Shown: positions 16,694 to 24,944 of the stretch, in pieces
How positions within the stretch are numbered: the first letter of the stretch is position 1
Layout of the letters: each line of letters begins with the position of its first letter
Origin: Treponema sp.
GTDB lineage: Bacteria > Spirochaetota > Spirochaetia > Treponematales > Breznakiellaceae
Assembly: GCA_009777535.1 (NCBI GenBank)
Contig: WRLP01000020.1
Location: 1-52,066 of the forward strand
Length of the DNA stretch: 52,066 bases
Reading direction: 5' to 3'
Position numbers and translations under genes: made by a program
The notes under the pieces: model-generated
Told to the model about the DNA's origin: nothing
The model's database searches: none
The model's input: only the letters and a program-made list of their open reading frames with translations

Positions 16694-17287
16694 ATGGCTA
16701 TAGTTGTTGAACATGAAAAAAGACGAATAGAAATCCTTGAAAAGGCTCTGACTGTTTTTATGGACGACGGTTACGAGGATGCGACTTTTCAAAGAATCGC
16801 CGACCGCTGCGGCATTACAAGAACGACCCTGTATATCTATTTCAAGAATAAAAAAGATATTTTTAATTTCAGCATTAAGCAGTTGATGAATAAAGCCGAA
16901 CAGGGTATTCAGAAAATCAGCTCTGATAAATCGCTTAACAGCGTTGAAAAAATAACAAAAGTCCTTTTGTACATTCTTGAACTGTTGGAGCAAAACCGGC
17001 GGCTTCTTTATGTAATACTGGATTATCTGCTGCATTATATGAAAAGCGAGGGCAGTCCGGAAGCCCAGGTTCGCCGCCGTACTGTAAGGCTGCGGCATAT
17101 AATATCGTCAATGGTGATTGACGGGATAAAAACAGGTGAACTAAAAAAAGTTAATGTAAAAGCAGCGAATATCTTCCTGTTCAGTATTATTGAAACCGCG
17201 ATTTTTCATCTTGTTGTTCTTAAACGAAAAAACCTGGGAGAACTTGGAGACATGGCGGCTTTTGCCGTAAAACTGTTAGCGGTATAA
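16694..17287 (+). CDS. TetR-family transcriptional regulator
   Basis: 197 aa. The N-terminal helix-turn-helix is typical (ALTVFMDDGYEDATFQRIADRCGITRTTLYIYFKNK split around residues 16-50). The C-terminal ligand domain is helical and not assignable. The gene ends 3 nt before trkA, so it is probably co-transcribed with the potassium-uptake genes and may control them. No ribosome binding site precedes the ATG. TetR regulators of Trk systems are not common, so the link is an inference from spacing. Confidence 0.85.
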   Translation: MAIVVEHEKRRIEILEKALTVFMDDGYEDATFQRIADRCGITRTTLYIYFKNKKDIFNFSIKQLMNKAEQGIQKISSDKSLNSVEKITKVLLYILELLEQNRRLLYVILDYLLHYMKSEGSPEAQVRRRTVRLRHIISSMVIDGIKTGELKKVNVKAANIFLFSIIETAIFHLVVLKRKNLGELGDMAAFAVKLLAV

Positions 17288-17289
17288 AA

Positions 17290-18741
17290 ATGCGCATTGT
17301 TATAGTCGGCGCCGGCAATATCGGCACCCAGTTAGCCGAATATCTTATTCAGGAAAAACACGATGTTTCCATAATTGAATCCGATGAGGAACGTGCCAGG
17401 CATGTATCGAATCGAATCGACTGCATGGTGATACACGACAACGGCAACAATCTGAAAGCCCTGGAAGAAGCGGGAACAGCAAAAGCTGATGCTCTTGTCT
17501 GCGTTACCGATTCCGATGAAGTTAATATGATAATCTGCGGCCTTGCGACTTCAAATTTTAACGGGGGAGCAAAAAAGCTGCTTAAAATTGCCAGGGTAAG
17601 GAATGATGATTATGTGCACCTTAGCCTTTCAGATAACAGGAAGGCGCTTGGCATCGATCACTTTATTCACCCTACAATGGAAATGGCCCGTTCAATAATA
17701 AAGGATATTGAACATGGTGTTACGGGAGATATAGTTACATTTTCAAATACGCCATTTGAATTGGGCTCCATTGATATTCCTACCGGCAGCGCTTTTGACG
17801 GACTTATTTTATCGGATTACCCTAAACTCGTTCCCCTGGAGTCGATGGTTACCCTGATTGAGCGCGATGAAGATGTGCTTATTCCAACAGCATCGACGGC
17901 GCTGAAAAACGGAGACAGGGTTTTTATTCTGGCAGACAGTAAGAACCTGCACGAGATTTTCCGGATTATTGGTTTAAAACAAAAGCCAATTCGCAAGATC
18001 GGCATTGTCGGCGGCAGTAAACTTGGTTCCTTGATAGCCGAAGGCCTTCTGAATAAAACTGATGCAGCTGACGGCGATGCAAAGAGAAGAAAGCCGGGAA
18101 AATGGAATTTCCTTTTTTCTTTATCCAAACTGCTAATGCCCAAAAGCCGCCGTATAATTATCATAGAAAAGGAAATACAACTATGCAAAGATCTGGCCGC
18201 CCGCTTCCCCGAAGCGCTGATCTTAAATCAAAATATTTCCGACGAAACCTTTATCAATGAAGAACAGCTGGACGGCCTTGACTGTCTTATTACTACGACC
18301 AGTAATCAGGACATGAATATTATCGCTGCCGTTTATCTTAAGTCCAGGGGGATTGCGCGTACAATAGCAATGGTTGACAGTTCCGGTTATGCGGCAATGG
18401 CCAGGCGTCTTGGCGTAGACGTGGCAATCCCCATGAAGTCGGTGGTGGTGGATACGATTCTCTCTCACCTGATGGGCAGTGGTGTAAAGGATGTAAAAAC
18501 CCTGGGAGACGGCAAGGTAGATATAATGGAAATCGAAATAGAAAAGAATTCCCCGGCCATTAAAAGACCGGTTTCCGAGTTCAAGCTATACACCAGCGGA
18601 CTTTTGCTGCTGGTAACCAGAGAGGAAAAAACATTTATTCCGGGAAGCGGTTATTTTTTCGGTGAAGGCGACCGAATTATTATTATTGCCAGGACAGACA
18701 GCCAGGTGGAGATAAGGAACTATTTTAAGGCCGACCATTAA
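17290..18741 (+). CDS. trkA: Trk system potassium uptake protein TrkA
   Basis: 483 aa, the length of the two-unit TrkA of proteobacteria. Two RCK-N Rossmann domains are seen: IVGAGNIGTQLAEYL (5-19) and GIVGGSKLGSLIAEGL (about 238-253), each followed by an RCK-C domain. The second half includes a lysine-rich loop (KRRKPGKWNF). TrkA is the cytosolic NAD(H)/nucleotide-binding gate ring of the TrkH channel. It is followed by two trkH genes, which fits a complete potassium uptake module. Confidence 0.9.
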   Translation: MRIVIVGAGNIGTQLAEYLIQEKHDVSIIESDEERARHVSNRIDCMVIHDNGNNLKALEEAGTAKADALVCVTDSDEVNMIICGLATSNFNGGAKKLLKIARVRNDDYVHLSLSDNRKALGIDHFIHPTMEMARSIIKDIEHGVTGDIVTFSNTPFELGSIDIPTGSAFDGLILSDYPKLVPLESMVTLIERDEDVLIPTASTALKNGDRVFILADSKNLHEIFRIIGLKQKPIRKIGIVGGSKLGSLIAEGLLNKTDAADGDAKRRKPGKWNFLFSLSKLLMPKSRRIIIIEKEIQLCKDLAARFPEALILNQNISDETFINEEQLDGLDCLITTTSNQDMNIIAAVYLKSRGIARTIAMVDSSGYAAMARRLGVDVAIPMKSVVVDTILSHLMGSGVKDVKTLGDGKVDIMEIEIEKNSPAIKRPVSEFKLYTSGLLLLVTREEKTFIPGSGYFFGEGDRIIIIARTDSQVEIRNYFKADH

Positions 18742-18773
18742 TACCGGTCCAAACCATTGTTGGTTTTCATATT

Positions 18774-19994
18774 ATGAAAAAACAATTTATACTGATTTTT
18801 TTAATCTGGCTCAGCCTTTGCTTCCTGGGCGCGCTGCCATATTACTGTTCCGGTGTTATACCCCGTTTTACAGATGCGTTTTTCGAAAGTGTCTCCGGCT
18901 TTACTACCACCGGCGCAACTGTGTTATCTGATATCGAAGCCCTTCCGGCATGGCTTTTATTCTGGAGGTCACTGACTCAATGGCTTGGCGGAATGGGAAT
19001 TATTGTACTCGGCATTGCCCTGTTTCCGGTTCTTAGCACAGACAGTTTACATCATAAAATGAAAAAATCATTTTTCAGAATGAAGCCGGCGGCCGGACGC
19101 CTCCTTGCCCTTTATATAACCCTTACCGCCCTGCAAACACTGCTGCTGCATTTTTTCGGCATGAATTGGTTCGATGCCGTAACCCATGCCTTTTCGACAA
19201 TTTCTACAGGCGGTTTCAGCGTTAAAAACAGCAGCATCGCATTTTTTAATTCGCCTGCAATTGAATGGATCTGTATTATTTTCATGTTTCTGGCGGGCTT
19301 GAATTTTATGCTTATTTTGCTGCTTTTTTTTGGAAATATCTCAAGTTTGCGCAACAGCGAAGCAAGAACCTATACCGCCATTGTTATTGCGGCGACCCTG
19401 ATTGTCACCCTTGCGCTCCTGCCGCAAAGCCCCTCAGCCGGGACAGCCGCGCGGCGGGCTTTTTTCCATGTAACTTCCATGCTCAGTACCAGCGGTATGG
19501 CAGCCGCCGATATAAGCCAGTGGCCTTCCGCCGCGCAGGGGATATTGTTTTTACTTATGTTCATCGGTGGCTGTTCCGGCTCAGCGGCCGGCGGCATTAA
19601 AATCATTCGTTATGTGATACTTTCCAAGCAGACATGGAAAGAAATGAAGCGCATAATAAACCAGCGCAGGGTAGTAGATTTCAGGCTCGACGGCAGGAGC
19701 GCAAAAAAAGAAGTGGTTAACGGTGTTGCCGGTTTTGTGTTTCTGTATTTTGTTATTGTCTTTTTAGGCGCCCTGCTGGTCAGTTCCAGCGGGGCCGGTG
19801 TTTTTACTTCACTAAATGCAGCTGTAATCTGTCAGGGCAATATCGGAGCAGGGCTTGGAGAGTTCGGTGCATTCATGCCTTTTCCGGACTTTCCCGTTCA
19901 TGTAAAATGGGCCCTTTCTTTTTTAATGATAGCTGGCAGGTTTGAACTCTGGATTATTCTGGCGTTATTTAACAGGGATTTCTGGCGGAAATAG
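18774..19994 (+). CDS. trkH: TrkH-type potassium channel subunit, N-terminally short
   Basis: 406 aa membrane protein of the TrkH/KtrB superfamily. The four pore loops can be seen: TTTGAT (44-49), STGGFS, STSGMA and GNIGAGLGEFG. The protein begins where residue about 80 of the neighbouring TrkH aligns (WLSLCFLGALPYY against WVLASFIGAIPYY), so the first membrane hairpin of classical TrkH is missing. Only 32 nt separate it from trkA, so the missing part is not hidden upstream by a frameshift. KtrB proteins also lack that hairpin, so it may work as such. Together with the next gene it may form a heteromeric or alternative pore. Confidence 0.85.
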   Translation: MKKQFILIFLIWLSLCFLGALPYYCSGVIPRFTDAFFESVSGFTTTGATVLSDIEALPAWLLFWRSLTQWLGGMGIIVLGIALFPVLSTDSLHHKMKKSFFRMKPAAGRLLALYITLTALQTLLLHFFGMNWFDAVTHAFSTISTGGFSVKNSSIAFFNSPAIEWICIIFMFLAGLNFMLILLLFFGNISSLRNSEARTYTAIVIAATLIVTLALLPQSPSAGTAARRAFFHVTSMLSTSGMAAADISQWPSAAQGILFLLMFIGGCSGSAAGGIKIIRYVILSKQTWKEMKRIINQRRVVDFRLDGRSAKKEVVNGVAGFVFLYFVIVFLGALLVSSSGAGVFTSLNAAVICQGNIGAGLGEFGAFMPFPDFPVHVKWALSFLMIAGRFELWIILALFNRDFWRK

Positions 19995-20001
19995 CATAAA
20001 G

Positions 20002-21459
20002 ATGAAACAGAATCGTTTTCTAAAACATTTTATTTTAATCCGGCTGCTGGCGGCTCTCCTGGGTTTTATTCCAATGGTAATGATATTTCCGCTGATTTTG
20101 GCTGTTGCGCAGGGCGAAAGCGTAATGGTTCGGGGCTTTGTTTTTCCAATGGTTATTGTTGCTTTTGCGGCGCTTGCAAGTTTTTATTCCCTGCATAAAA
20201 AGAAACTCAACCTTAACGCCAGAGACGGCTTTCTGCTTGTTTTTGCAACCTGGGTTTTGGCGAGTTTTATAGGGGCGATTCCATATTATTTTTGGGGTTT
20301 AAGTTTTACCGACTCCCTTTTTGAAAGCGCATGCGCTTTTGCAACAACCGGCGCTACTGTTATCAGCAATATCGAAGCCCTTCCGTCTTCGCTGCTGTTA
20401 TGGCGCAGTCTGACTCACTGGGTCGGAGGTATAGGGATAGTTTTAATATCTGTGGCCTTGCTTCCTGTATTGGCAGTCGGGGGATTTCAGCTAATCAAGG
20501 CGGAAGAACCTGGACCGGAAAAGGATAAAATAACCCCAAAGGTTGCCGTTACGGCAAAACTCCTTCTGCTGGCCTACGGAACGCTTACACTGATTCTTTC
20601 TATACTGTATCTGGCCGGGGGCATGAGCCTGTTCGAATCGCTCTGCCACTCCCTTACCACAATGGCATCGGGAGGAGTAAGTGTAAAAAACGGCGGCATT
20701 GCTTCCTATAATTCAGCTTTTATCTGCGTGGTTACAACTGTTTTTATGATGCTTGCGGGAGCCAATTTTAACCTGTACTACCGGCTGCTTCAGGGAAAAA
20801 TCGGTGAAATTAAAAACAATACAGAAATCCGGGTCTATCTTATTATTTTTCTGGCTGCCTCGGCGGTTATTTCAATTTCACTGGTCCCGGTATACAGTTC
20901 GGTGTCCGATGCCGTACGTTATGCGTCAACCCAGACAGCTTCAATATTGTCTACCACCGGACTGGGCATTGCGGATTATGAGCAGTGGCCTGGTATTGCC
21001 AGAATGGTTCTTTTTGGCCTGATGTTCGTCGGCGGCTGTTCAGGGTCTACAGCCGGAGGCATTAAAGTTATACGCCATGTCGTGCTGTGGAAGCAAATGT
21101 CAGGTGAAATGCGGCGAATGATTCACCCTTACGGGGTTTTCAGCGTTCAGCTAAACAAACGTGTAGGCCGTAAAGACGTGGTCTACGGTGTAGCGGGATT
21201 TTTCTTCCTTTACCTTGCAGTTATTGCAGTTGTTACGATCATTACCGCCGCATCGGGCATAGATCTTTTCTCGTCATTCAGCGCCGCCATTTCCATTACA
21301 GGAAACATAGGCGCCGGCTTCGGCGCCGCAGGATACAGCAGCGACTACAGCGGTTTTGCAGATCACATCAAATGGCTTTATTCATTTGTAATGATAGCCG
21401 GACGGCTTGAAATGTGGACTGTGTTTATTTTATTCACTCCCATTTACTGGAAGAAATGA
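20002..21459 (+). CDS. trkH: TrkH potassium channel subunit, full length
   Basis: 485 aa from the ATG at 20002, 7 nt after the stop of the first trkH; the longer frame from 19942 overlaps that gene and is less likely. The pore loops TTGATV, TMASGGVS, STTGLG and TGNIGAGFG are all present, along with the conserved GGCSGSTAGGIKVIRHVVLWKQ segment before the last repeats. It is the usual partner of TrkA. The two trkH copies are clearly diverged, so the duplication is old. Confidence 0.9.
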   Translation: MKQNRFLKHFILIRLLAALLGFIPMVMIFPLILAVAQGESVMVRGFVFPMVIVAFAALASFYSLHKKKLNLNARDGFLLVFATWVLASFIGAIPYYFWGLSFTDSLFESACAFATTGATVISNIEALPSSLLLWRSLTHWVGGIGIVLISVALLPVLAVGGFQLIKAEEPGPEKDKITPKVAVTAKLLLLAYGTLTLILSILYLAGGMSLFESLCHSLTTMASGGVSVKNGGIASYNSAFICVVTTVFMMLAGANFNLYYRLLQGKIGEIKNNTEIRVYLIIFLAASAVISISLVPVYSSVSDAVRYASTQTASILSTTGLGIADYEQWPGIARMVLFGLMFVGGCSGSTAGGIKVIRHVVLWKQMSGEMRRMIHPYGVFSVQLNKRVGRKDVVYGVAGFFFLYLAVIAVVTIITAASGIDLFSSFSAAISITGNIGAGFGAAGYSSDYSGFADHIKWLYSFVMIAGRLEMWTVFILFTPIYWKK

Positions 21460-21465
21460 GGGTTG

Positions 21466-21494
21466 TTGCCCCCGGATCATTAATAATGTAAAAT
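21466..21494 (+). promoter_or_regulatory. Possible promoter of the small membrane protein, predicted leaderless
   Basis: TTGCCC (21466-21471), 17 nt, TAAAAT (21489-21494), then AACCC and ATG at 21500. No ribosome binding site is visible. Confidence 0.45.
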
Positions 21495-21499
21495 AACCC

Positions 21500-21763
21500 A
21501 TGAAAGTAAAGCGTAAAACGCTCCTTGCGATAGTCGCCGGCCTGGGAGTGTTCCTAATCATTTTCAGTGTTATACGGCATTTTACCGGCTTCCCGGCAGA
21601 TGAGGCCCTGAACAGATATATAACTGACGGCATCATCATCGCCGCTCTGTGTATTTTTATATATAACCGCAAAATGGCAAAAGAAGAAAAGCTGGCAGAG
21701 GAAGCAAAACGCCAGGATGAAGAAGACGGGACAATATCTTCCGAAGAAAACAACCAGCCCTGA
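21500..21763 (+). CDS. Small two-helix membrane protein
   Basis: 87 aa. A basic N terminus (MKVKRK) is followed by two hydrophobic helices (about 7-28 and 43-58) and a charged, acidic tail (AKEEKLAEEAKRQDEEDG). Not recognised. It lies after the trk genes in the same direction with a 40-nt gap, so it could be an accessory of that system or independent. It converges on pheT with 4 nt between the stops and no visible terminator. Confidence 0.6.
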   Translation: MKVKRKTLLAIVAGLGVFLIIFSVIRHFTGFPADEALNRYITDGIIIAALCIFIYNRKMAKEEKLAEEAKRQDEEDGTISSEENNQP

Positions 21764-21767
21764 GCCG

Positions 21768-23522
21768 CTATTCTTCGATTAGTATATCAATGTCCAGCTC
21801 ACAGGCGGTGCAGGGAATCGTTATACCCCAGTTTTCCAGCGCTTCGGGGTGAATTTCACCAAACACTCCGGCTTTTTTTCCTTTGTACAAAATGGAAGCC
21901 GCCCGCCCGGGAATAAAGCGAGGGTCATCAGATTCCTCAACATCATATTCGCGTGAAAGATAATAAAACAATGTTTGAAGCTGGCCTGCGGCAGTATTGA
22001 AATTTGCCTCTGCGCCCGCATGAAGAATACCGGCAAACTGGCGCGTAACAGTGCCGTAATTTTCGGCCTCATCACGGAAAGCTATTTTTCCTACTTCAAA
22101 AATCCTGTGGGGATAGACTGAATGGCCGGAGACTGACTCGCTTGACAGAAGCGAAGCCAGTATTGAGTCGCGGACATATTCATAGTTTTCTGTCATTGGA
22201 TTGGAAATGCGAATAATCCTGTCGCCATCGCCGCGCATATTTTCCACCAGATCTCTGCGGGAGCCCAGATAATTGTATATCATTTCCTGATAGCCCATGC
22301 CGATCAAAATTTCCTTAACCTGTCTGCTGAAAAGCGTAAGTGGCAGGAGCCGTCCGACAGTGAAATCGCCCGGCCGCTGGGGTTTGAATGAGTCCAGGCT
22401 GCGGCCTATCATCACGTCTTCTGCAACATCGACTGCATGAAGAAAATCGTTGCGGTATTCCGGCGGCCAGGCGCATACGCCTTCGCTTTTACCGCCGGCC
22501 TGTCCGCGTTCAAGAGACACGGCTTTTTCCGCCCTTACGCCCATGCGCTGCAGAGCCTTTACACATTCATCTGCTTTTAAATTTTCGCCAAGGAATTTTT
22601 CGACAAGCGCCAGCGAACAAAATACCGGCTCCTGGAAATAATAGGGAGTTACGACATTTCTGCCGAAGGGTGTGTCGTATTCATATACTACTTCCACCGG
22701 TTCAATGTTAAAACCGTTATCCGCCAGATCGCAGGCCACAATGGAAGCGGCCAGGGTAAGCGAGGCAATGTCGCTGCCGGTCAGTTCGATAAAGATTTCG
22801 CTGTCCCCCACCTGCACCGCGCCGATATCGTTTGAATTGATAATGGGCGGATAGGAAAGAATAAAGCCCTGCAAGTCCGTCAACAGGGGGTGGACCGGCT
22901 CCTTTTCCAGGATAAAGGCGTATTCCCTGCCCTTGGGATGCTGCTTCAGGATTTCCCGCAGGGTAAGCTCAGAATCCCATTGCAGGGGTACAAAGGATAC
23001 AGAATCGGGATCAGCCCCCCGGTAGATAATCGGCCATTTAATCAGTGAAGTGCGGTACAATCCCATGGAAATCGTCCGTCGTTTGCGCCCGAAATTCCAC
23101 GCCAGCTTTTCCTGGGTCTGAATCATGTCGCGTAACAATGGGTCGGATATTTCTCTGCCGCTTGCAACAAAGCCGGCGAGAAAAGGGCGAACCTGTTTGA
23201 CGCTTTCCTTTACCATTACCTTTCTATCAGTTTTTTTTATATCATTCGGCTTTGAAAAAAACGGATACTCATTCCTTTTGGTATCGTTATACACCCGAAT
23301 CTGCCGGGCGCAGCCGGCGGTGCTCCACAGATCCGGCCGGTTTGTATCATTTAACTCAATTTTCAGGGTTCTTTCGGCAAGAGGAAGACCCTTGTCGCTG
23401 TCTTCGTCCAGTTCCGCCTTGGCGCATGTAAGAGCCGCTTCAAATTCTTCCGTAGTGTTCCAGCGGCTCTTCCCGCCCGCCAGTGTGTAAAAAACTTCTT
23501 CGTTGACTTCAATCTTGGGCAT
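21768..23522 (-). CDS. pheT: Phenylalanyl-tRNA synthetase beta chain, archaeal type
   Basis: 584 aa from the ATG at 23522, which has AAGGAAA about 6 nt upstream and begins MPKIEVNEEVFY as the family does; the frame extension to 23777 overlaps the divergent purD and is rejected. The length and N terminus (short, without the tRNA-binding domain of the ~800-aa bacterial form) are those of archaeal/eukaryal PheT, which spirochaetes are known to use. Motifs include ELNDTNRPDLWS and FTVGRLLPLTLFSRQVKEILIG divided over the B5/core part. It pairs with PheS to charge tRNA-Phe; pheS is not in this window. Confidence 0.9.
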   Translation of the reverse strand: MPKIEVNEEVFYTLAGGKSRWNTTEEFEAALTCAKAELDEDSDKGLPLAERTLKIELNDTNRPDLWSTAGCARQIRVYNDTKRNEYPFFSKPNDIKKTDRKVMVKESVKQVRPFLAGFVASGREISDPLLRDMIQTQEKLAWNFGRKRRTISMGLYRTSLIKWPIIYRGADPDSVSFVPLQWDSELTLREILKQHPKGREYAFILEKEPVHPLLTDLQGFILSYPPIINSNDIGAVQVGDSEIFIELTGSDIASLTLAASIVACDLADNGFNIEPVEVVYEYDTPFGRNVVTPYYFQEPVFCSLALVEKFLGENLKADECVKALQRMGVRAEKAVSLERGQAGGKSEGVCAWPPEYRNDFLHAVDVAEDVMIGRSLDSFKPQRPGDFTVGRLLPLTLFSRQVKEILIGMGYQEMIYNYLGSRRDLVENMRGDGDRIIRISNPMTENYEYVRDSILASLLSSESVSGHSVYPHRIFEVGKIAFRDEAENYGTVTRQFAGILHAGAEANFNTAAGQLQTLFYYLSREYDVEESDDPRFIPGRAASILYKGKKAGVFGEIHPEALENWGITIPCTACELDIDILIEE

Positions 23523-23593
23523 TTTTAGTTTCCTTATAACATTGATTATATCTTTTTTCATAAAGGAACGTCTATTCCGGCGCAATACCTGTC

Positions 23594-23602
23594 TGTTATA
23601 AT
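23594..23602 (+). promoter_or_regulatory. Extended -10 promoter of purD, predicted leaderless
   Basis: TGTTATAAT (23594-23602) is a TGN-extended consensus -10 box. Five bases (AAGGC) then lead to the ATG at 23608. No clear -35 hexamer is seen, which suits an extended -10 promoter. Confidence 0.55.
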
Positions 23603-23607
23603 AAGGC

Positions 23608-24912
23608 ATGAAAATTCTCATTGTTGGATCGGGCGGGCGCGAACATGCCCTTGCGTGGAAATTCGCGCAGTCGGACAAGGTTGAAAAAATATATGCCGCT
23701 CCGGGAAACTGCGGAACAGCGGCGGAGGCAAAATGCGAAAATGTTCCGGTAAGCGGAAATGATCCTGCTTCTGCCAAAGGGCAGGAAGAATTGGTTCAGT
23801 TTGCCGGAAGGGAAAAAATTGATCTTACCGTCGTAGGGCCGGAGCTTCCACTGGGAGAGGGCATTGTAGACAGGTTCCGCGCCGCCGGACTCAAAATTAT
23901 CGGGCCGGATAAAAAAGCAGCGCAGCTTGAAACTAGCAAAATCTATTCCAAGGCTTTTATGAAGAAGTACGGAATACGAACCGCGGGAAGCTCCGATTTT
24001 ACCGATATGACGGCGGCACTTAAATACGCGCAGGATCATTTCAGTGCCGCCTCTGCGCCCCTTGTTATAAAGGCCGACGGACTGGCAGCCGGAAAGGGCG
24101 TCGTAATAGCACAGAATATGCAAGAGGCTGAATCAACCCTTTTGGCTTTTATGAAAGAAAAGAATCTTGGAGCAGCAGGCGCATCGGTGATAATGGAAGA
24201 ATTTATCGATGGTAAAGAAGTTTCGGTTCTTGCCGCCGTAGGCATTGTTTCCGGCGGGGGAACAATACTGCCCTTTATATCCGCACGTGATCACAAACCC
24301 CGCTTTGACGGCGGAAAAGGGCCGAACACTGGCGGCATGGGGGCGATTGCTCCGGTTCCGGATTTTTCACCGGCCGAGCAGCAGGATTTTATCGTCTCGA
24401 TTCTTCAGCCAACACTGAACGGCATAAAAGCCGAGGCGCTGGATTACCGGGGTTTTATTTTTTTCGGGCTGATGATTAAAAATGAAAAATGTTATCTGCT
24501 TGAATACAATGCGCGCCTCGGCGATCCGGAGACCCAGGCGGTGCTGCCGCTGATGGACTTCGATTTGCCCGATCTGTGCGCCGCAATTCTTGCCGGTCAG
24601 GAATTTACCCTTAAATGGAAAGAAGGCGCAGTCTGCGCGCCGGTTGCGGTAGCAGAAGGCTATCCGGGCAAATACCGCAAGGGCGATTTAATCAATATAA
24701 ACAAACCGGCTCTTGAAAACACAGGCGCAAAAATATTTTTCAGCGGCGCGGAAAGAGACGCTTCCGGCATTCGTACTTCCGGCGGCAGGGTACTGACGGT
24801 ATCCGCTTTCGGAGCAGATGCGGTGCAGGCCGGAGCAAATGCCTACAGCGGGCTTAAAGCAATTTCTTTTAACGGCATGGGCTACCGGAACGATATCGGG
24901 AGAGAGAAATGA
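23608..24912 (+). CDS. purD: Phosphoribosylamine-glycine ligase
   Basis: 434 aa. The N terminus MKILIVGSGGREHALAW is the GARS signature. The ATP-grasp core shows PLVIKADGLAAGKGVV, EEFIDGKEVSVLA and the metal/ATP part YNARLGDPETQAVLP. It makes glycinamide ribonucleotide from phosphoribosylamine, glycine and ATP, the second step of purine synthesis. It stands alone between divergent pheT and the convergent YihY gene and ends in its own terminator, so it is probably monocistronic. Confidence 0.95.
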   Translation: MKILIVGSGGREHALAWKFAQSDKVEKIYAAPGNCGTAAEAKCENVPVSGNDPASAKGQEELVQFAGREKIDLTVVGPELPLGEGIVDRFRAAGLKIIGPDKKAAQLETSKIYSKAFMKKYGIRTAGSSDFTDMTAALKYAQDHFSAASAPLVIKADGLAAGKGVVIAQNMQEAESTLLAFMKEKNLGAAGASVIMEEFIDGKEVSVLAAVGIVSGGGTILPFISARDHKPRFDGGKGPNTGGMGAIAPVPDFSPAEQQDFIVSILQPTLNGIKAEALDYRGFIFFGLMIKNEKCYLLEYNARLGDPETQAVLPLMDFDLPDLCAAILAGQEFTLKWKEGAVCAPVAVAEGYPGKYRKGDLININKPALENTGAKIFFSGAERDASGIRTSGGRVLTVSAFGADAVQAGANAYSGLKAISFNGMGYRNDIGREK

Positions 24913-24944
24913 GCAGGGCCAGGGCTTTTTAAGGCTCTGCTTTT
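24912..24944 (+). terminator. Terminator of purD
   Basis: AGCAGGGCC (24912-24920) pairs with GGCTCTGCT (24933-24941) with one G-U pair; TTTT follows. It overlaps the last base of purD and the 3' codons of the convergent gene. Confidence 0.55.

Noticed and set aside
18742-18773. Hidden frameshift supplying the missing N terminus of the first TrkH
   Set aside because: Only 32 nt lie between trkA and trkH, too few for the ~75 missing residues.
23523-23777. 85-residue extension of pheT
   Set aside because: It overlaps the divergent purD start and its promoter; the ATG at 23522 has a ribosome site and the family's N terminus.
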